Positions 33,976 through 41,967 of a stretch of DNA of 64,000 nt are shown here, in pieces. Numbering within the stretch: the stretch's first letter is position 1; each line of letters begins with the position of its first letter. This DNA is from Parasphingopyxis algicola (lineage in GTDB: Bacteria; Pseudomonadota; Alphaproteobacteria; Sphingomonadales; Sphingomonadaceae): assembly GCF_013378075.1 (NCBI RefSeq), contig NZ_CP051131.1, positions 1,860,001-1,924,000 of the forward strand, written 5' to 3'. Under the pieces are notes generated by a model, which made no database searches, was not told where the DNA came from, and saw only the letters and a list, made by a program, of their open reading frames with translations. A program made the translations under genes and the position numbers.

Positions 33976-34734
33976 ATGTTCGATTTGACGGACAAGGTCG
34001 CCCTCGTAACCGGCGGCAATGGTGGACTGGGCCTGGCCTATGGCAGGGGCTTGGTGAAATGCGGCGCCAAGGTCGCGATCTGGGGTCGCAATCCCGAGAA
34101 GAATGCCGTCGCCGCCAAGGAGCTGCGCGCAATGGGCGGCGACGTCGAGGCGTTTGCCTGCGACGTGACGGACGAGGCCCGGATCGACGAAGCGTTCGCG
34201 CAAACGATATCGCGCTTCAGCAAGGTCGACAGCTGCTTCGCCAATGCCGGCGGCGCTGGTTTCCGCGGCATGTCGCACCTGACGAGCCGCGAGACATGGC
34301 TCGAAGCGATCGACCTCAACCTGATGAGCGTAGTGCAGACCTGGAAACCCGTCACCGACCATTTGCTCGCGCGCAAGGAAGGCGGCCGGCTCGTCGTTAC
34401 GTCCTCCGTCGCCGCTCTCATGGGCACGGGGGGAGCTGCCGGCTATTCGACCACCAAGGCGGCTGTTCTGGGCCTTGTGCAGGCGCTCGCCGTCGAACTC
34501 GGCCAGGCGGGAGTTCGGGTCAATGCGATCCTCCCCGGCTTCATCGAAACCGAGATGTCGACGGACACCAGCCAGGAATTCCAGGATGCATGCCGCCGCC
34601 GCTCGGTCATCGGACGCATCGGCGAGCTTGAGGATATGGAGGGCATCGCGGTGTTCCTCGCCTCTGAACATAGCGATTTCATGACCGGTCAAAGCATCGT
34701 ACTCGATGGCGGTCATACGATCTTTCCCATGTAA
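33976..34734 (+). CDS. SDR-family oxidoreductase
   Basis: This 252-residue protein starts at ATG 33976 with TTAGGA upstream. It is a classical short-chain dehydrogenase: cofactor loop TGGNGGLGLAYGRG, NAGG, catalytic Ser-Tyr-Lys (SSVAAL and YSTTKAA), and PGFIETEM after it. The substrate is unknown. It lies between the VOC gene and the PQQ dehydrogenase. Confidence 0.93.
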   Translation: MFDLTDKVALVTGGNGGLGLAYGRGLVKCGAKVAIWGRNPEKNAVAAKELRAMGGDVEAFACDVTDEARIDEAFAQTISRFSKVDSCFANAGGAGFRGMSHLTSRETWLEAIDLNLMSVVQTWKPVTDHLLARKEGGRLVVTSSVAALMGTGGAAGYSTTKAAVLGLVQALAVELGQAGVRVNAILPGFIETEMSTDTSQEFQDACRRRSVIGRIGELEDMEGIAVFLASEHSDFMTGQSIVLDGGHTIFPM

Positions 34735-34796
34735 CCGATGACGATGGACGGCCTGTACCCTGTCGATCGTTATCCGAAACAAGGCGGCGCCGGCAT

Positions 34797-37271
34797 ATGA
34801 TCTTTTCCAAAATCACGCATTGGATTTACATCGTCCTGCTGCTGCTGATCGGCTTGCTGCTGGCGGTCCCGGGCGGATTTCTCGTCTATCTCGGCGGCAG
34901 CCCCTATTATGTCCTGGCGGGGCTCGCGACGATCGCGGTTGCCGTGCTGATGATGCGGCGCATGCCGCTCGCGATGGCGGTTTATGGCGGCATTCTGGCC
35001 CTCACCATCATCTGGTCCCTGTTCGAAGCGCGCCTCGATTTCCTCGCTCTGCTGCCGCGCATCGCGGCCTGGCTCGTGCTCGGCCTCTGGTTTCTGACCC
35101 CCTGGTACCGCCAATCGCTCGTACGCGGCGAAGCGGACGGCGAAACCGGCAGCGAAACCGCGCAGCCCAATCGCTGGCTGATCGGCGGCCCCAGCCTTGC
35201 GGCCGTCGTCCTGCTGCTGGTCGCGAGCCTGCAAGGCTATGTCCGGAACGGCACCGGTACGGTCCGCTCCGAAGATCCCGCGCAACTGGCCACCGACTGG
35301 CGCCACTATGGCAACACGCCCGGCGGCACGCGCTTTGCCGCGATCGAGCAGATCAATACCGATACGGTCGGCAATCTCCGGGAGATCTGGCGGTATCGCA
35401 CCGGTGTGGAAGAGGATTTCAAGGCGACGCCGCTTGCGATCGGCGATCGGCTTTATCTCTGCGCCGCGCGCAACGTGATGATCGCGCTCGATGCGGAAAC
35501 CGGCGAAGAGCTGTGGCGGCACACGCCCGACATCACGCCGCCCGACGATCACCAATATGCGATCACCTGCCGCGGGGTGAGCTATCACGAAGCGCCGGAC
35601 GGCTATGAGGGCCAGTGCCCGACGCGGATCGTCACCGCCACCGTCGATGCCAGCCTGATCGCGGTCGACGCCGAAACCGGCGCGCCATGCGAAGATTTTG
35701 GCGTGAACGGCATCGTCGATCTGCGCGAAGGCATGGGCGAGCATTTGCCGCGGGAATATTACCACACCTCGCCGCCGCTGGTCGCGGGCGACAATCTCGT
35801 CGTCGGCGGTCTTGTGCTCGATTCCCAGGATCTCGGCCTGCCGTCCGGCGTCGTGCGCGCCTTCGATGCGATGAGCGGCGAACTCGCCTGGGCCTGGGAC
35901 GTCGGCAATCCGGACAATCGCGGCGCGCCCGCCGAAGGCGAAATCTATACGCCCGGTACGCCCAATGTCTGGTCGCTGATGAGCTACGATCCGGAACTCG
36001 ACCTGATCTACGCGCCCACCGGCAATGCCAATCCCGACTATTTCGGCGGTGCGCGCCGGCCGTTCGACGACGAATGGTCCTCCGCCGTCGTTGCCATCGA
36101 CGCGAGTAGCGGCGAAACGCGCTGGCGGTTCCAGACCGTGCATCACGACATATGGGACTATGACGTGCCCGCGCAGCCCGTGCTGGTCGACGTGACCCGC
36201 GACGGCGAGCGGATCCCGTCGGTCGTGATCCCGACCAAGATGGGCGAGCTCTTCCTGCTCGACCGGCGCGACGGAACGCCGGTCTTCCCGATCGAAGAGC
36301 GCCCAGTTCCGCAGGATCCGGAGATCGGCGAGTATCTCTCGCCCACCCAGCCATTCTCGCCGCTGCCCAATTTCCATCCCTATCGGCACGAGCGCGACAT
36401 GTGGGCCCTGACCCCGATCGACCAGATGGTCTGCCGGATCGAATATCGCATGATGCGCTATGAAGGGATGTACACGCCGCCGACGCGCGGCGGCACGCTG
36501 ATCGCGCCGGGCAATTTCGGCGGTTTCAACTGGGGCAGCGTTTCGGTCGATGCCGATAACGGCCTGCTGGTCGCGGCCCCGATGCTGCTCGCGCACCGGC
36601 TGCTGCTGATCACGCCCGAACAGATCGCGGAAGCCGGGCCGCGCGGCGCATTGTTGCTGGGCGAGCAGCATCCGGCTGTGCGGATGGACGAAAACGCGCC
36701 GATACCGGAGCCACGCGAACCCGCCGCCGACGATCCCTACGACCATGTGCGGATCCGGTATTTCGGTCTTCCGATACCGTTCATGTCGCGCCTCGGCACG
36801 ATGGTGCCCTGTTTCGAGCCGCCCTGGTCCCGCATCGCGGTGATCGATCTCAACACAAGGGAGCTGCTGTGGAGCCGCCCGGTCGGCAGCATGCGCGATT
36901 CCGGACCGTTCAACATGCGGCTCGGCCTGCCCTTCCAGATCGGCACCGCGGTCCGCGCGGGCACGCTGACGACGCGCGGCGGGCTGACCTTCATCAGTTC
37001 GACCATGGACAGGACCGTGCGCGCCTTCGATCTGCGCACCGGTGAGGTGCGATGGTCGGCCGAATTGCCGGGCCATGGCCAGGCGACGCCGATGTCATAC
37101 ATCTCCGAACGCTCCGGCCGCCAGACCCTGCTCGTCACCGTGCCCAATCCGAGTTGGCGCTATCCGAGGGATCCGGCGACGGGCGAGTATCTCGATTCGC
37201 AGAGCATCCGCGATGGCGAGGGCGGATATGTGATCGCCTATGCGCTGGATGATGATGAAGAATCGAGATAA
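34797..37271 (+). CDS. Membrane-bound PQQ-dependent dehydrogenase (glucose/quinate/shikimate type)
   Basis: This 824-residue protein has five N-terminal membrane spans (about residues 7-145) and a periplasmic eight-bladed beta-propeller from about 168 (DWRHYGNTPGGTRFA, INTDTVGNLREIWRYRTG, ITCRGVSYHE, TNWG-type FNWGSVSVD). This architecture is that of quinoprotein glucose, quinate or shikimate dehydrogenases, which pass electrons to ubiquinone in the membrane. Substrate is not readable; it may act on an alcohol or polyol intermediate. No pqq biosynthesis genes are in the window. The start at 34797 gives the full membrane domain. Confidence 0.92.
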   Translation: MIFSKITHWIYIVLLLLIGLLLAVPGGFLVYLGGSPYYVLAGLATIAVAVLMMRRMPLAMAVYGGILALTIIWSLFEARLDFLALLPRIAAWLVLGLWFLTPWYRQSLVRGEADGETGSETAQPNRWLIGGPSLAAVVLLLVASLQGYVRNGTGTVRSEDPAQLATDWRHYGNTPGGTRFAAIEQINTDTVGNLREIWRYRTGVEEDFKATPLAIGDRLYLCAARNVMIALDAETGEELWRHTPDITPPDDHQYAITCRGVSYHEAPDGYEGQCPTRIVTATVDASLIAVDAETGAPCEDFGVNGIVDLREGMGEHLPREYYHTSPPLVAGDNLVVGGLVLDSQDLGLPSGVVRAFDAMSGELAWAWDVGNPDNRGAPAEGEIYTPGTPNVWSLMSYDPELDLIYAPTGNANPDYFGGARRPFDDEWSSAVVAIDASSGETRWRFQTVHHDIWDYDVPAQPVLVDVTRDGERIPSVVIPTKMGELFLLDRRDGTPVFPIEERPVPQDPEIGEYLSPTQPFSPLPNFHPYRHERDMWALTPIDQMVCRIEYRMMRYEGMYTPPTRGGTLIAPGNFGGFNWGSVSVDADNGLLVAAPMLLAHRLLLITPEQIAEAGPRGALLLGEQHPAVRMDENAPIPEPREPAADDPYDHVRIRYFGLPIPFMSRLGTMVPCFEPPWSRIAVIDLNTRELLWSRPVGSMRDSGPFNMRLGLPFQIGTAVRAGTLTTRGGLTFISSTMDRTVRAFDLRTGEVRWSAELPGHGQATPMSYISERSGRQTLLVTVPNPSWRYPRDPATGEYLDSQSIRDGEGGYVIAYALDDDEESR

Positions 37272-37703
37272 GCGAACTTTGGATCAGCTGGTGTCCGGCT
37301 TTCAACGTCGCTTGCAAAACTGCTCCAGAACATCCGCGTAAGAAAAGTTCGAAGCGACGGAGGCGAATCTCCCCAAGCTGGAGCGACCCCGAGACGAGAT
37401 CGAAAACCTCACGCCGCTTTCAATGCAGTTGGGCTCTGTGCCAGCGTCTGAGAACAGATGCTTGTTGACACAAATCGTCGGACACCGGCTCCGCCATTCG
37501 TTGGAAATAGTCATCCATCAACGACCTGCATTTGTCCGCTCTGCATGGCCCAGCGGCTTTACGGCGTAGGGAAGAGTGTCGGACAACCGAAAAACCGGAC
37601 GATTCGATGCGGAATCGCACGGTGTCCAGCGAACGCAGCGACGCGCGGATCGACCGCAAAACCCTTAGCTCCAAACTGTTCCCGCGCGATCCCGCCTCCG
37701 ATC
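37272..37703. other. Gap without recognisable gene
   Basis: Short open frames exist (for example 37302-37514 on the minus strand) but none has a domain, a signal or a ribosome-binding site. It separates the rightward PQQ gene from the leftward ferredoxin-P450 operon and may hold the operon's 3' end. I see no convincing terminator. Confidence 0.55.
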
Positions 37704-38021
37704 TCACCCCTCCGGCGGCGCGACCGTACACCGCAGGCCCGCCAGATCAGCGGACAGCTCGATCTGGCAGCTCAACCGGCTTTCGGCGCGGGAATGGAGC
37801 TGGTCGTCGAGCAGATCTGCTTCCTCGCCCGACCTTCGTCCAACCCGTTCGAGCCAAGCCGGATCGATATAGACATGGCAGGTCAAGCAGGACATATGCC
37901 CGCCGCACACGGCCTCGACATCGATATTGTTTTCGCGCAGCGCCCACATCAGCGGCTCGCCCTCGCCCGCGTCGATAGGATGTTCCACGCCTTCGCGGTC
38001 GACGGCAGTGATCGTCACCAT
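37704..38021 (-). CDS. 2Fe-2S ferredoxin (P450 electron donor)
   Basis: This 105-residue adrenodoxin-type ferredoxin has the cluster motif CGGHMSCLTC (C39, C45, C48) and the fourth Cys in SRLSCQI (C84). It follows the P450 gene by 25 bp in the same direction, so it is probably the redox partner of a class I P450. No ferredoxin reductase is visible in the window. Confidence 0.93.
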   Translation of the reverse strand: MVTITAVDREGVEHPIDAGEGEPLMWALRENNIDVEAVCGGHMSCLTCHVYIDPAWLERVGRRSGEEADLLDDQLHSRAESRLSCQIELSADLAGLRCTVAPPEG

Positions 38022-38046
38022 GGTCGCGCCTCACTGCCGGCCCGTT

Positions 38047-39300
38047 TCAACGAACCAGCCTTATCGGACAGGTTTCGAGACCGTAGTTCAGCAAGCCGCC
38101 AGTCTGACGCGCCCGCGGCGCGGAACCCGGCTCGACGGCGCTGTAGCGATCGAGAATGCCGTTCAGCATCTGCGTTGCCTCGTTGCGGGCGATGCCCGAG
38201 CCCATGCAATGATGGACGCCATGGCTGAAGGTCAGGTGCCGGCCGATATTGGAACGCTTGAGGATGAAGTCGTTCGGCTGCTCCCAGATTTCGGGATCGC
38301 GATTGCCGGAGGCGAAGAAGATCGCCACCCAATCGCCTTCGCGGACCTTGGTGCCGCCGATCTCGGTATCCTGGATGCAGACGCGGTGCAGCCGCTGGAT
38401 CGGCCCGTCGCGCCTCAAGCTTTCCTCGATGAACGGCCGCACGAGCGAGCGGTCTTCTTTGAGTTCATCGAAGAAATGCGGCTCTTCGACCAGCGTGTCA
38501 ATCAGATTGCCGAGCAGATAACCGGTCGTCTCCGCTCCCGCGACGACGAGCGTCACGCAGAATCGGATCACTTCTTCCTTCGTCAGCATATTGCCGTCGG
38601 CCTCGGCCTGGATGAAGGCCGACATCAAATCGTCCGGCACGTCCTTGCCGGCATCGATATCGGCATAACGCTGGCCGACCGCGTCCTGATAATAGTTCCA
38701 CAGCTCGATATTGCACTGATTGCGCTCTTCGGTGGTGAAATCGGACGTCACCATGAAAGCGTTGGCCCAGCGACGGAGCAGCACATAATCCTCTTCCGGT
38801 GTGCCGATCAGTTTGGTCATCACCAGCGCCGGAAGGTCGGGCGCGAGATTGGCCATGAAATCGACCTCGCCTTCCTCCTCCTTGTCGAGCAGCCGGTCGA
38901 CGGCGCCCTGCATCCACGGGGTGATATCGGCCTCGACCCGCTTCGGTTTGAAGGCGATCTGCGCGATCTTGCGCAATTCGGCATGGCGCGGATCGTCATG
39001 ATTGACGAGCATCAGCGTCGGCGCTTCCGATTCCTCCTGCATGATATCGCGCGAGGAAAATATTTTTGGGTTGCGGCAGACCTGGATGATATCGTGATAT
39101 TTGAGCACCACCCAGGCCGGATAGGGCTTGTCCTGGCCCGGCACCGTACCGGGCGGATAGTCTTCGAGGCCGAACTGGATCGGCTTGTCGCGGAGCGCGT
39201 CGTAATAAGGATAGGGGTTGGCTATGACTTGCGGCGAATAGAGATCCTTCGCCTCGAAATCGTCGAGATCGGAAGCAACTGTCGCGCTGGCCATGGTCAT
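38047..39300 (-). CDS. Cytochrome P450 monooxygenase
   Basis: This 417-residue soluble bacterial P450 keeps the four key features: I-helix VVAGAETTGY, the ESLR motif, the PERF-like region and the haem-binding loop FSHGVHHCMGSG with the thiolate Cys. It hydroxylates an unknown, probably hydrophobic substrate and is served by the adjacent ferredoxin. It follows the aldehyde dehydrogenase gene by 20 bp. The combination suggests stepwise oxidation of an alkyl or terpenoid side chain, which is inference. Confidence 0.95.
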   Translation of the reverse strand: MTMASATVASDLDDFEAKDLYSPQVIANPYPYYDALRDKPIQFGLEDYPPGTVPGQDKPYPAWVVLKYHDIIQVCRNPKIFSSRDIMQEESEAPTLMLVNHDDPRHAELRKIAQIAFKPKRVEADITPWMQGAVDRLLDKEEEGEVDFMANLAPDLPALVMTKLIGTPEEDYVLLRRWANAFMVTSDFTTEERNQCNIELWNYYQDAVGQRYADIDAGKDVPDDLMSAFIQAEADGNMLTKEEVIRFCVTLVVAGAETTGYLLGNLIDTLVEEPHFFDELKEDRSLVRPFIEESLRRDGPIQRLHRVCIQDTEIGGTKVREGDWVAIFFASGNRDPEIWEQPNDFILKRSNIGRHLTFSHGVHHCMGSGIARNEATQMLNGILDRYSAVEPGSAPRARQTGGLLNYGLETCPIRLVR

Positions 39301-39320
39301 GGAATCCTCTGTCTGAAAAA

Positions 39321-40799
39321 CTATCCGTGTTTGAGCAGGAAGCGCGAGAAGCGCTCGAACGTGCGCCCATAGGGCGGCCTGAGCGCACCGCCGATGTCGA
39401 ACGGGCTTTGCCGGTAGATGGCGCGCGCATGGCTGAACTGCCTGAAGCCGTCGAAACCGTGATACGCGCCCATGCCGCTCGCGCCGACGCCGCCGAAGGG
39501 CAGCGTGTCGATCGTATAGTGCATGATAACGTCGTTGATCGTGACGCCGCCCGACTGGGTATGTTCGAGTACGGCGCGGATCTCGCCATCGTCGGACCCG
39601 AAATAATAGATGGCGAGCGGGCGCGGCTGCCGCGCCATATAGGCGAAGACATCGTCCAGATCGCGATAGCTCTGGACGGGCAGGATGGGCCCGAAAATCT
39701 CCTCCTGCATCACCTCCATCTTCTCATTCGGCTTGAGAATCAGCGTAAGCGGAACGAGATTGTCGGCGCCCTCGCCGAGCCAGTCGAAGCTGACTATCTC
39801 CGCGCCCTGTGCTTGCGCGTCGACAACATAGCCGCGCAGCCGCTCGGCATGACGATCGTTGACGATCGAAACGAAGTCGGCCGCCTTCCGATCCTCGGGA
39901 GCGGACTTGCGCACAGCATCCCTCAACGCCGCCACGAAATCATCGATCGCCTCTTCGGGAACGAAGACATGATCGGGCGCGAGGCAGATCTGGCCGGCAT
40001 TGAGCATCTTGCCGAAAATCACCCGTTCGGCCGCGAGCCGCATATTGGCGCGCTTGCCGATGAGCACGGGCGACTTGCCGCCGAGTTCGAGCGTCACGGG
40101 CGTGAGATTGTCGGCGGCCGCGCGCATGACATGCTTCGCCACGGCCTCGCCGCCGGTATAGAGGAGATGATCGAAGGGGAGCGCGGTGAAGGCGCGGGCG
40201 ACATCGGGCCCGCCATTGACGATGGAGACCTCGCTTTCGTCATAGGCGGCGGCGACCAGTTCCTCGATGAGCCGAGCGCAAGCCGGCGTGGCCTCGGAAG
40301 GCTTGATCATCGCCCGGTTGCCGGCCGCCAATATACCGGCAAGCGGCGCAAAACTGAGGTTGAAGGGAAAATTCCAAGGGCTGATGCAGCCAACGACGCC
40401 GAGTGGCTGGTAGCGCACTTCGGCGCGCGCGCCGGCCAGCCGGAAGAGCGCGTCGACGGGCCGCTTTTCGAATTTCATCCATCGCCCGACCTGCTTGATC
40501 GCTTCCTTGACCGGCTTAGCCGTCGTCACGACCTCGACGAAGAAACTCTGCTGGGGCGAGCGATAGCCGAAATCGGCCATCGCCGCATCGACAATGCGCT
40601 GTTCATTGCCGATGAGCAGATCGAGCAATCGTCGCAGCCTGTCCTTTCGGACCGACGCCGACGGATAGGTTTCGGCGAGAAAGGCGGCACGCTGGGCAGC
40701 GAACAGCTGCTCCATACCATCGGCGTTTTTGCCACGGTCCGGATCGATCGACGCGGAAGCGGATTGTGCCAGATCCAACAATGCTCTCCTTGCAGCCAT
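39321..40799 (-). CDS. Aldehyde dehydrogenase (coniferyl-aldehyde-type)
   Basis: From ATG 40799 the product has 492 residues; the frame extends to 40817 and a TTG just downstream of a GGAGAG is another candidate. Key blocks: GCISPWNFPFNL, the general base in TLELGGKSP, the nucleophile in NAGQICLAPDH and EEIFGPILPV. The GQxCLAPD signature is typical of coniferyl-aldehyde dehydrogenases. It heads the leftward operon with the P450 and ferredoxin and is divergent from a marR gene. Confidence 0.93.
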   Translation of the reverse strand: MAARRALLDLAQSASASIDPDRGKNADGMEQLFAAQRAAFLAETYPSASVRKDRLRRLLDLLIGNEQRIVDAAMADFGYRSPQQSFFVEVVTTAKPVKEAIKQVGRWMKFEKRPVDALFRLAGARAEVRYQPLGVVGCISPWNFPFNLSFAPLAGILAAGNRAMIKPSEATPACARLIEELVAAAYDESEVSIVNGGPDVARAFTALPFDHLLYTGGEAVAKHVMRAAADNLTPVTLELGGKSPVLIGKRANMRLAAERVIFGKMLNAGQICLAPDHVFVPEEAIDDFVAALRDAVRKSAPEDRKAADFVSIVNDRHAERLRGYVVDAQAQGAEIVSFDWLGEGADNLVPLTLILKPNEKMEVMQEEIFGPILPVQSYRDLDDVFAYMARQPRPLAIYYFGSDDGEIRAVLEHTQSGGVTINDVIMHYTIDTLPFGGVGASGMGAYHGFDGFRQFSHARAIYRQSPFDIGGALRPPYGRTFERFSRFLLKHG

Positions 40800-40882
40800 G
40801 CCGGGTGGATGGACCACGGACCGGGCGCCTGATTATTCTGGAGAAATATGCTAGCTCAAAGACAATATGAGTCAATAGAAAA

Positions 40883-40898
40883 TATGTCTTATAGACAT
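40883..40898. promoter_or_regulatory. Candidate MarR operator between ALDH and marR genes
   Basis: TATGTC-TTATA-GACAT contains a perfect dyad ATGTCT-TAT-AGACAT. It lies about midway between the divergent starts at 40799 and 40984. AGACA half-sites flank it. The same TATGTC-N5-GACA arrangement recurs in the promoter of TonB receptor 2. Confidence 0.6.
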
Positions 40899-40983
40899 TG
40901 TTTCAATTGCTGTCTGTTCCGCTATGCTCACCGGATGGGGCTGCAAAGATTGCTCGCCCAAGAGAAAGCCTGGAAAGGGAATG

Positions 40984-41502
40984 ATGACAAAGGCCAAAGA
41001 CCCCGCACTTGCCTATCTCGATCTGTTTTTTCCCATCCATTATATCGTCGGCATGCAGATCGAGGACACGCTGCGCAGCGGGGTGCTGACCCGGCAGCAG
41101 GCCTGCATACTCTGGACGATCCGCGTTCAGGGACAGAACGGCCAGATGATGCGCCGCAAAGACATCGAGAAAGCGATGGCTTCCTGGTACGAGGTTACGA
41201 GTTCGGCGATTTCGAAGTCGCTACGAGCGTTGACCAAGCCGCCGCTGGATCTTCTCCAGATTTCCGAAGATCCGCGCAGCGGCCGCGAGAAGCTCGTGCA
41301 GTTGACGCCGCGCGGACGAAAATTCGTCGAGGGAATGATCCGCAACGGCGCCGCGCTGATGGACATCATGATCGATCGGCTGACCGATGAGGAAATCGCG
41401 AGCGGCATCCATTTCCTGACCCGCGTTACCGAAGTGTATCAGGACATCCGGGAAGAACATGGCGATCGCATCAACGAGGTCGCGGCGCAGACCGCAGCCT
41501 GA
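40984..41502 (+). CDS. MarR-family transcriptional regulator
   Basis: From ATG 40984 the product has 172 residues; GGAAAGGGA precedes it and ATG 40981 is equally possible. A winged helix is seen: RQQACILWTIRVQ, MRRKDIEKAMASWYEVTSSAISKSLRALTK (recognition helix) and ISEDPRSGREKLVQLTPRGRKF (the wing DxRxxREKxVxLTxxG). It is divergent from the aldehyde dehydrogenase-P450 operon and probably regulates it in response to a substrate. Confidence 0.92.
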   Translation: MTKAKDPALAYLDLFFPIHYIVGMQIEDTLRSGVLTRQQACILWTIRVQGQNGQMMRRKDIEKAMASWYEVTSSAISKSLRALTKPPLDLLQISEDPRSGREKLVQLTPRGRKFVEGMIRNGAALMDIMIDRLTDEEIASGIHFLTRVTEVYQDIREEHGDRINEVAAQTAA

Positions 41503-41522
41503 CGCTTACCGGGGCGAGAGCG

Positions 41523-41939
41523 TCAACGCTCCGGCGTCTCGACTTCGGCGCACACGAAAGCCGCCTTGGCGCTGTCCTGAAAATCGCGAAAGCGGATCAC
41601 CTTGCCGCCGGCGACATCGATCACATGCACATAATCGGAATCGTAAACCCGCCCATTGGCGTTGAGTTCGAGCGTCAGATGGCCGACCACGGCGACCTTG
41701 TCGCCATCGGCGATGAACTCTTCCTGCCGGAAGTCCTTGATGACGACGTCATTGGCTACATGGCCGAAAAAGATGCGGCATTTCTCCTTGCCACGGAAAA
41801 ATCCGGCAAAGGGGATGACGGCGGGGCCATAATATTCGATCGTGCACTCCTCGGAGAGCACGTCGAACAGCGCGTCGAAATCGCCGCCATGGATCGCGCC
41901 ATAGAAGCGGTCGGCAACGGCGCGTGCATCTTCACTCAT
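41523..41939 (-). CDS. NTF2-like (SnoaL-type) protein
   Basis: This 138-residue protein starts at ATG 41939 with GGAGGA upstream. It has the cone-shaped alpha+beta fold signature of the NTF2 superfamily: VADRFYGAIHGGDFDALFDVLSEEC, FAGFFRGKEKCRIFF and HVIDVAGGKVIRFRDFQD. Members include ketosteroid isomerases and hydratases as well as non-enzymes. It may be expressed with TonB receptor 2, 28 bp upstream on the same strand. Confidence 0.88.
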   Translation of the reverse strand: MSEDARAVADRFYGAIHGGDFDALFDVLSEECTIEYYGPAVIPFAGFFRGKEKCRIFFGHVANDVVIKDFRQEEFIADGDKVAVVGHLTLELNANGRVYDSDYVHVIDVAGGKVIRFRDFQDSAKAAFVCAEVETPER

Positions 41940-41967
41940 CTTCGTCCTCCTTGCGATTGACAGCCGT

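Noticed and set aside
34770-37076. 768-residue minus-strand frame opposite the PQQ dehydrogenase gene
   Set aside because: The plus-strand gene has clear family motifs; the antisense translation is low-complexity and has none.
37302-37514. Possible transposase fragment in the gap after the PQQ gene
   Set aside because: No DDE or helix-turn-helix motif and no terminal inverted repeats were found.
37927-39372. 481-residue plus-strand frame opposite the P450 gene
   Set aside because: The P450 haem and I-helix motifs fix the minus strand as coding.
39327-40832. 501-residue plus-strand frame opposite the aldehyde dehydrogenase gene
   Set aside because: The ALDH catalytic motifs are on the minus strand; this frame has no recognisable feature.
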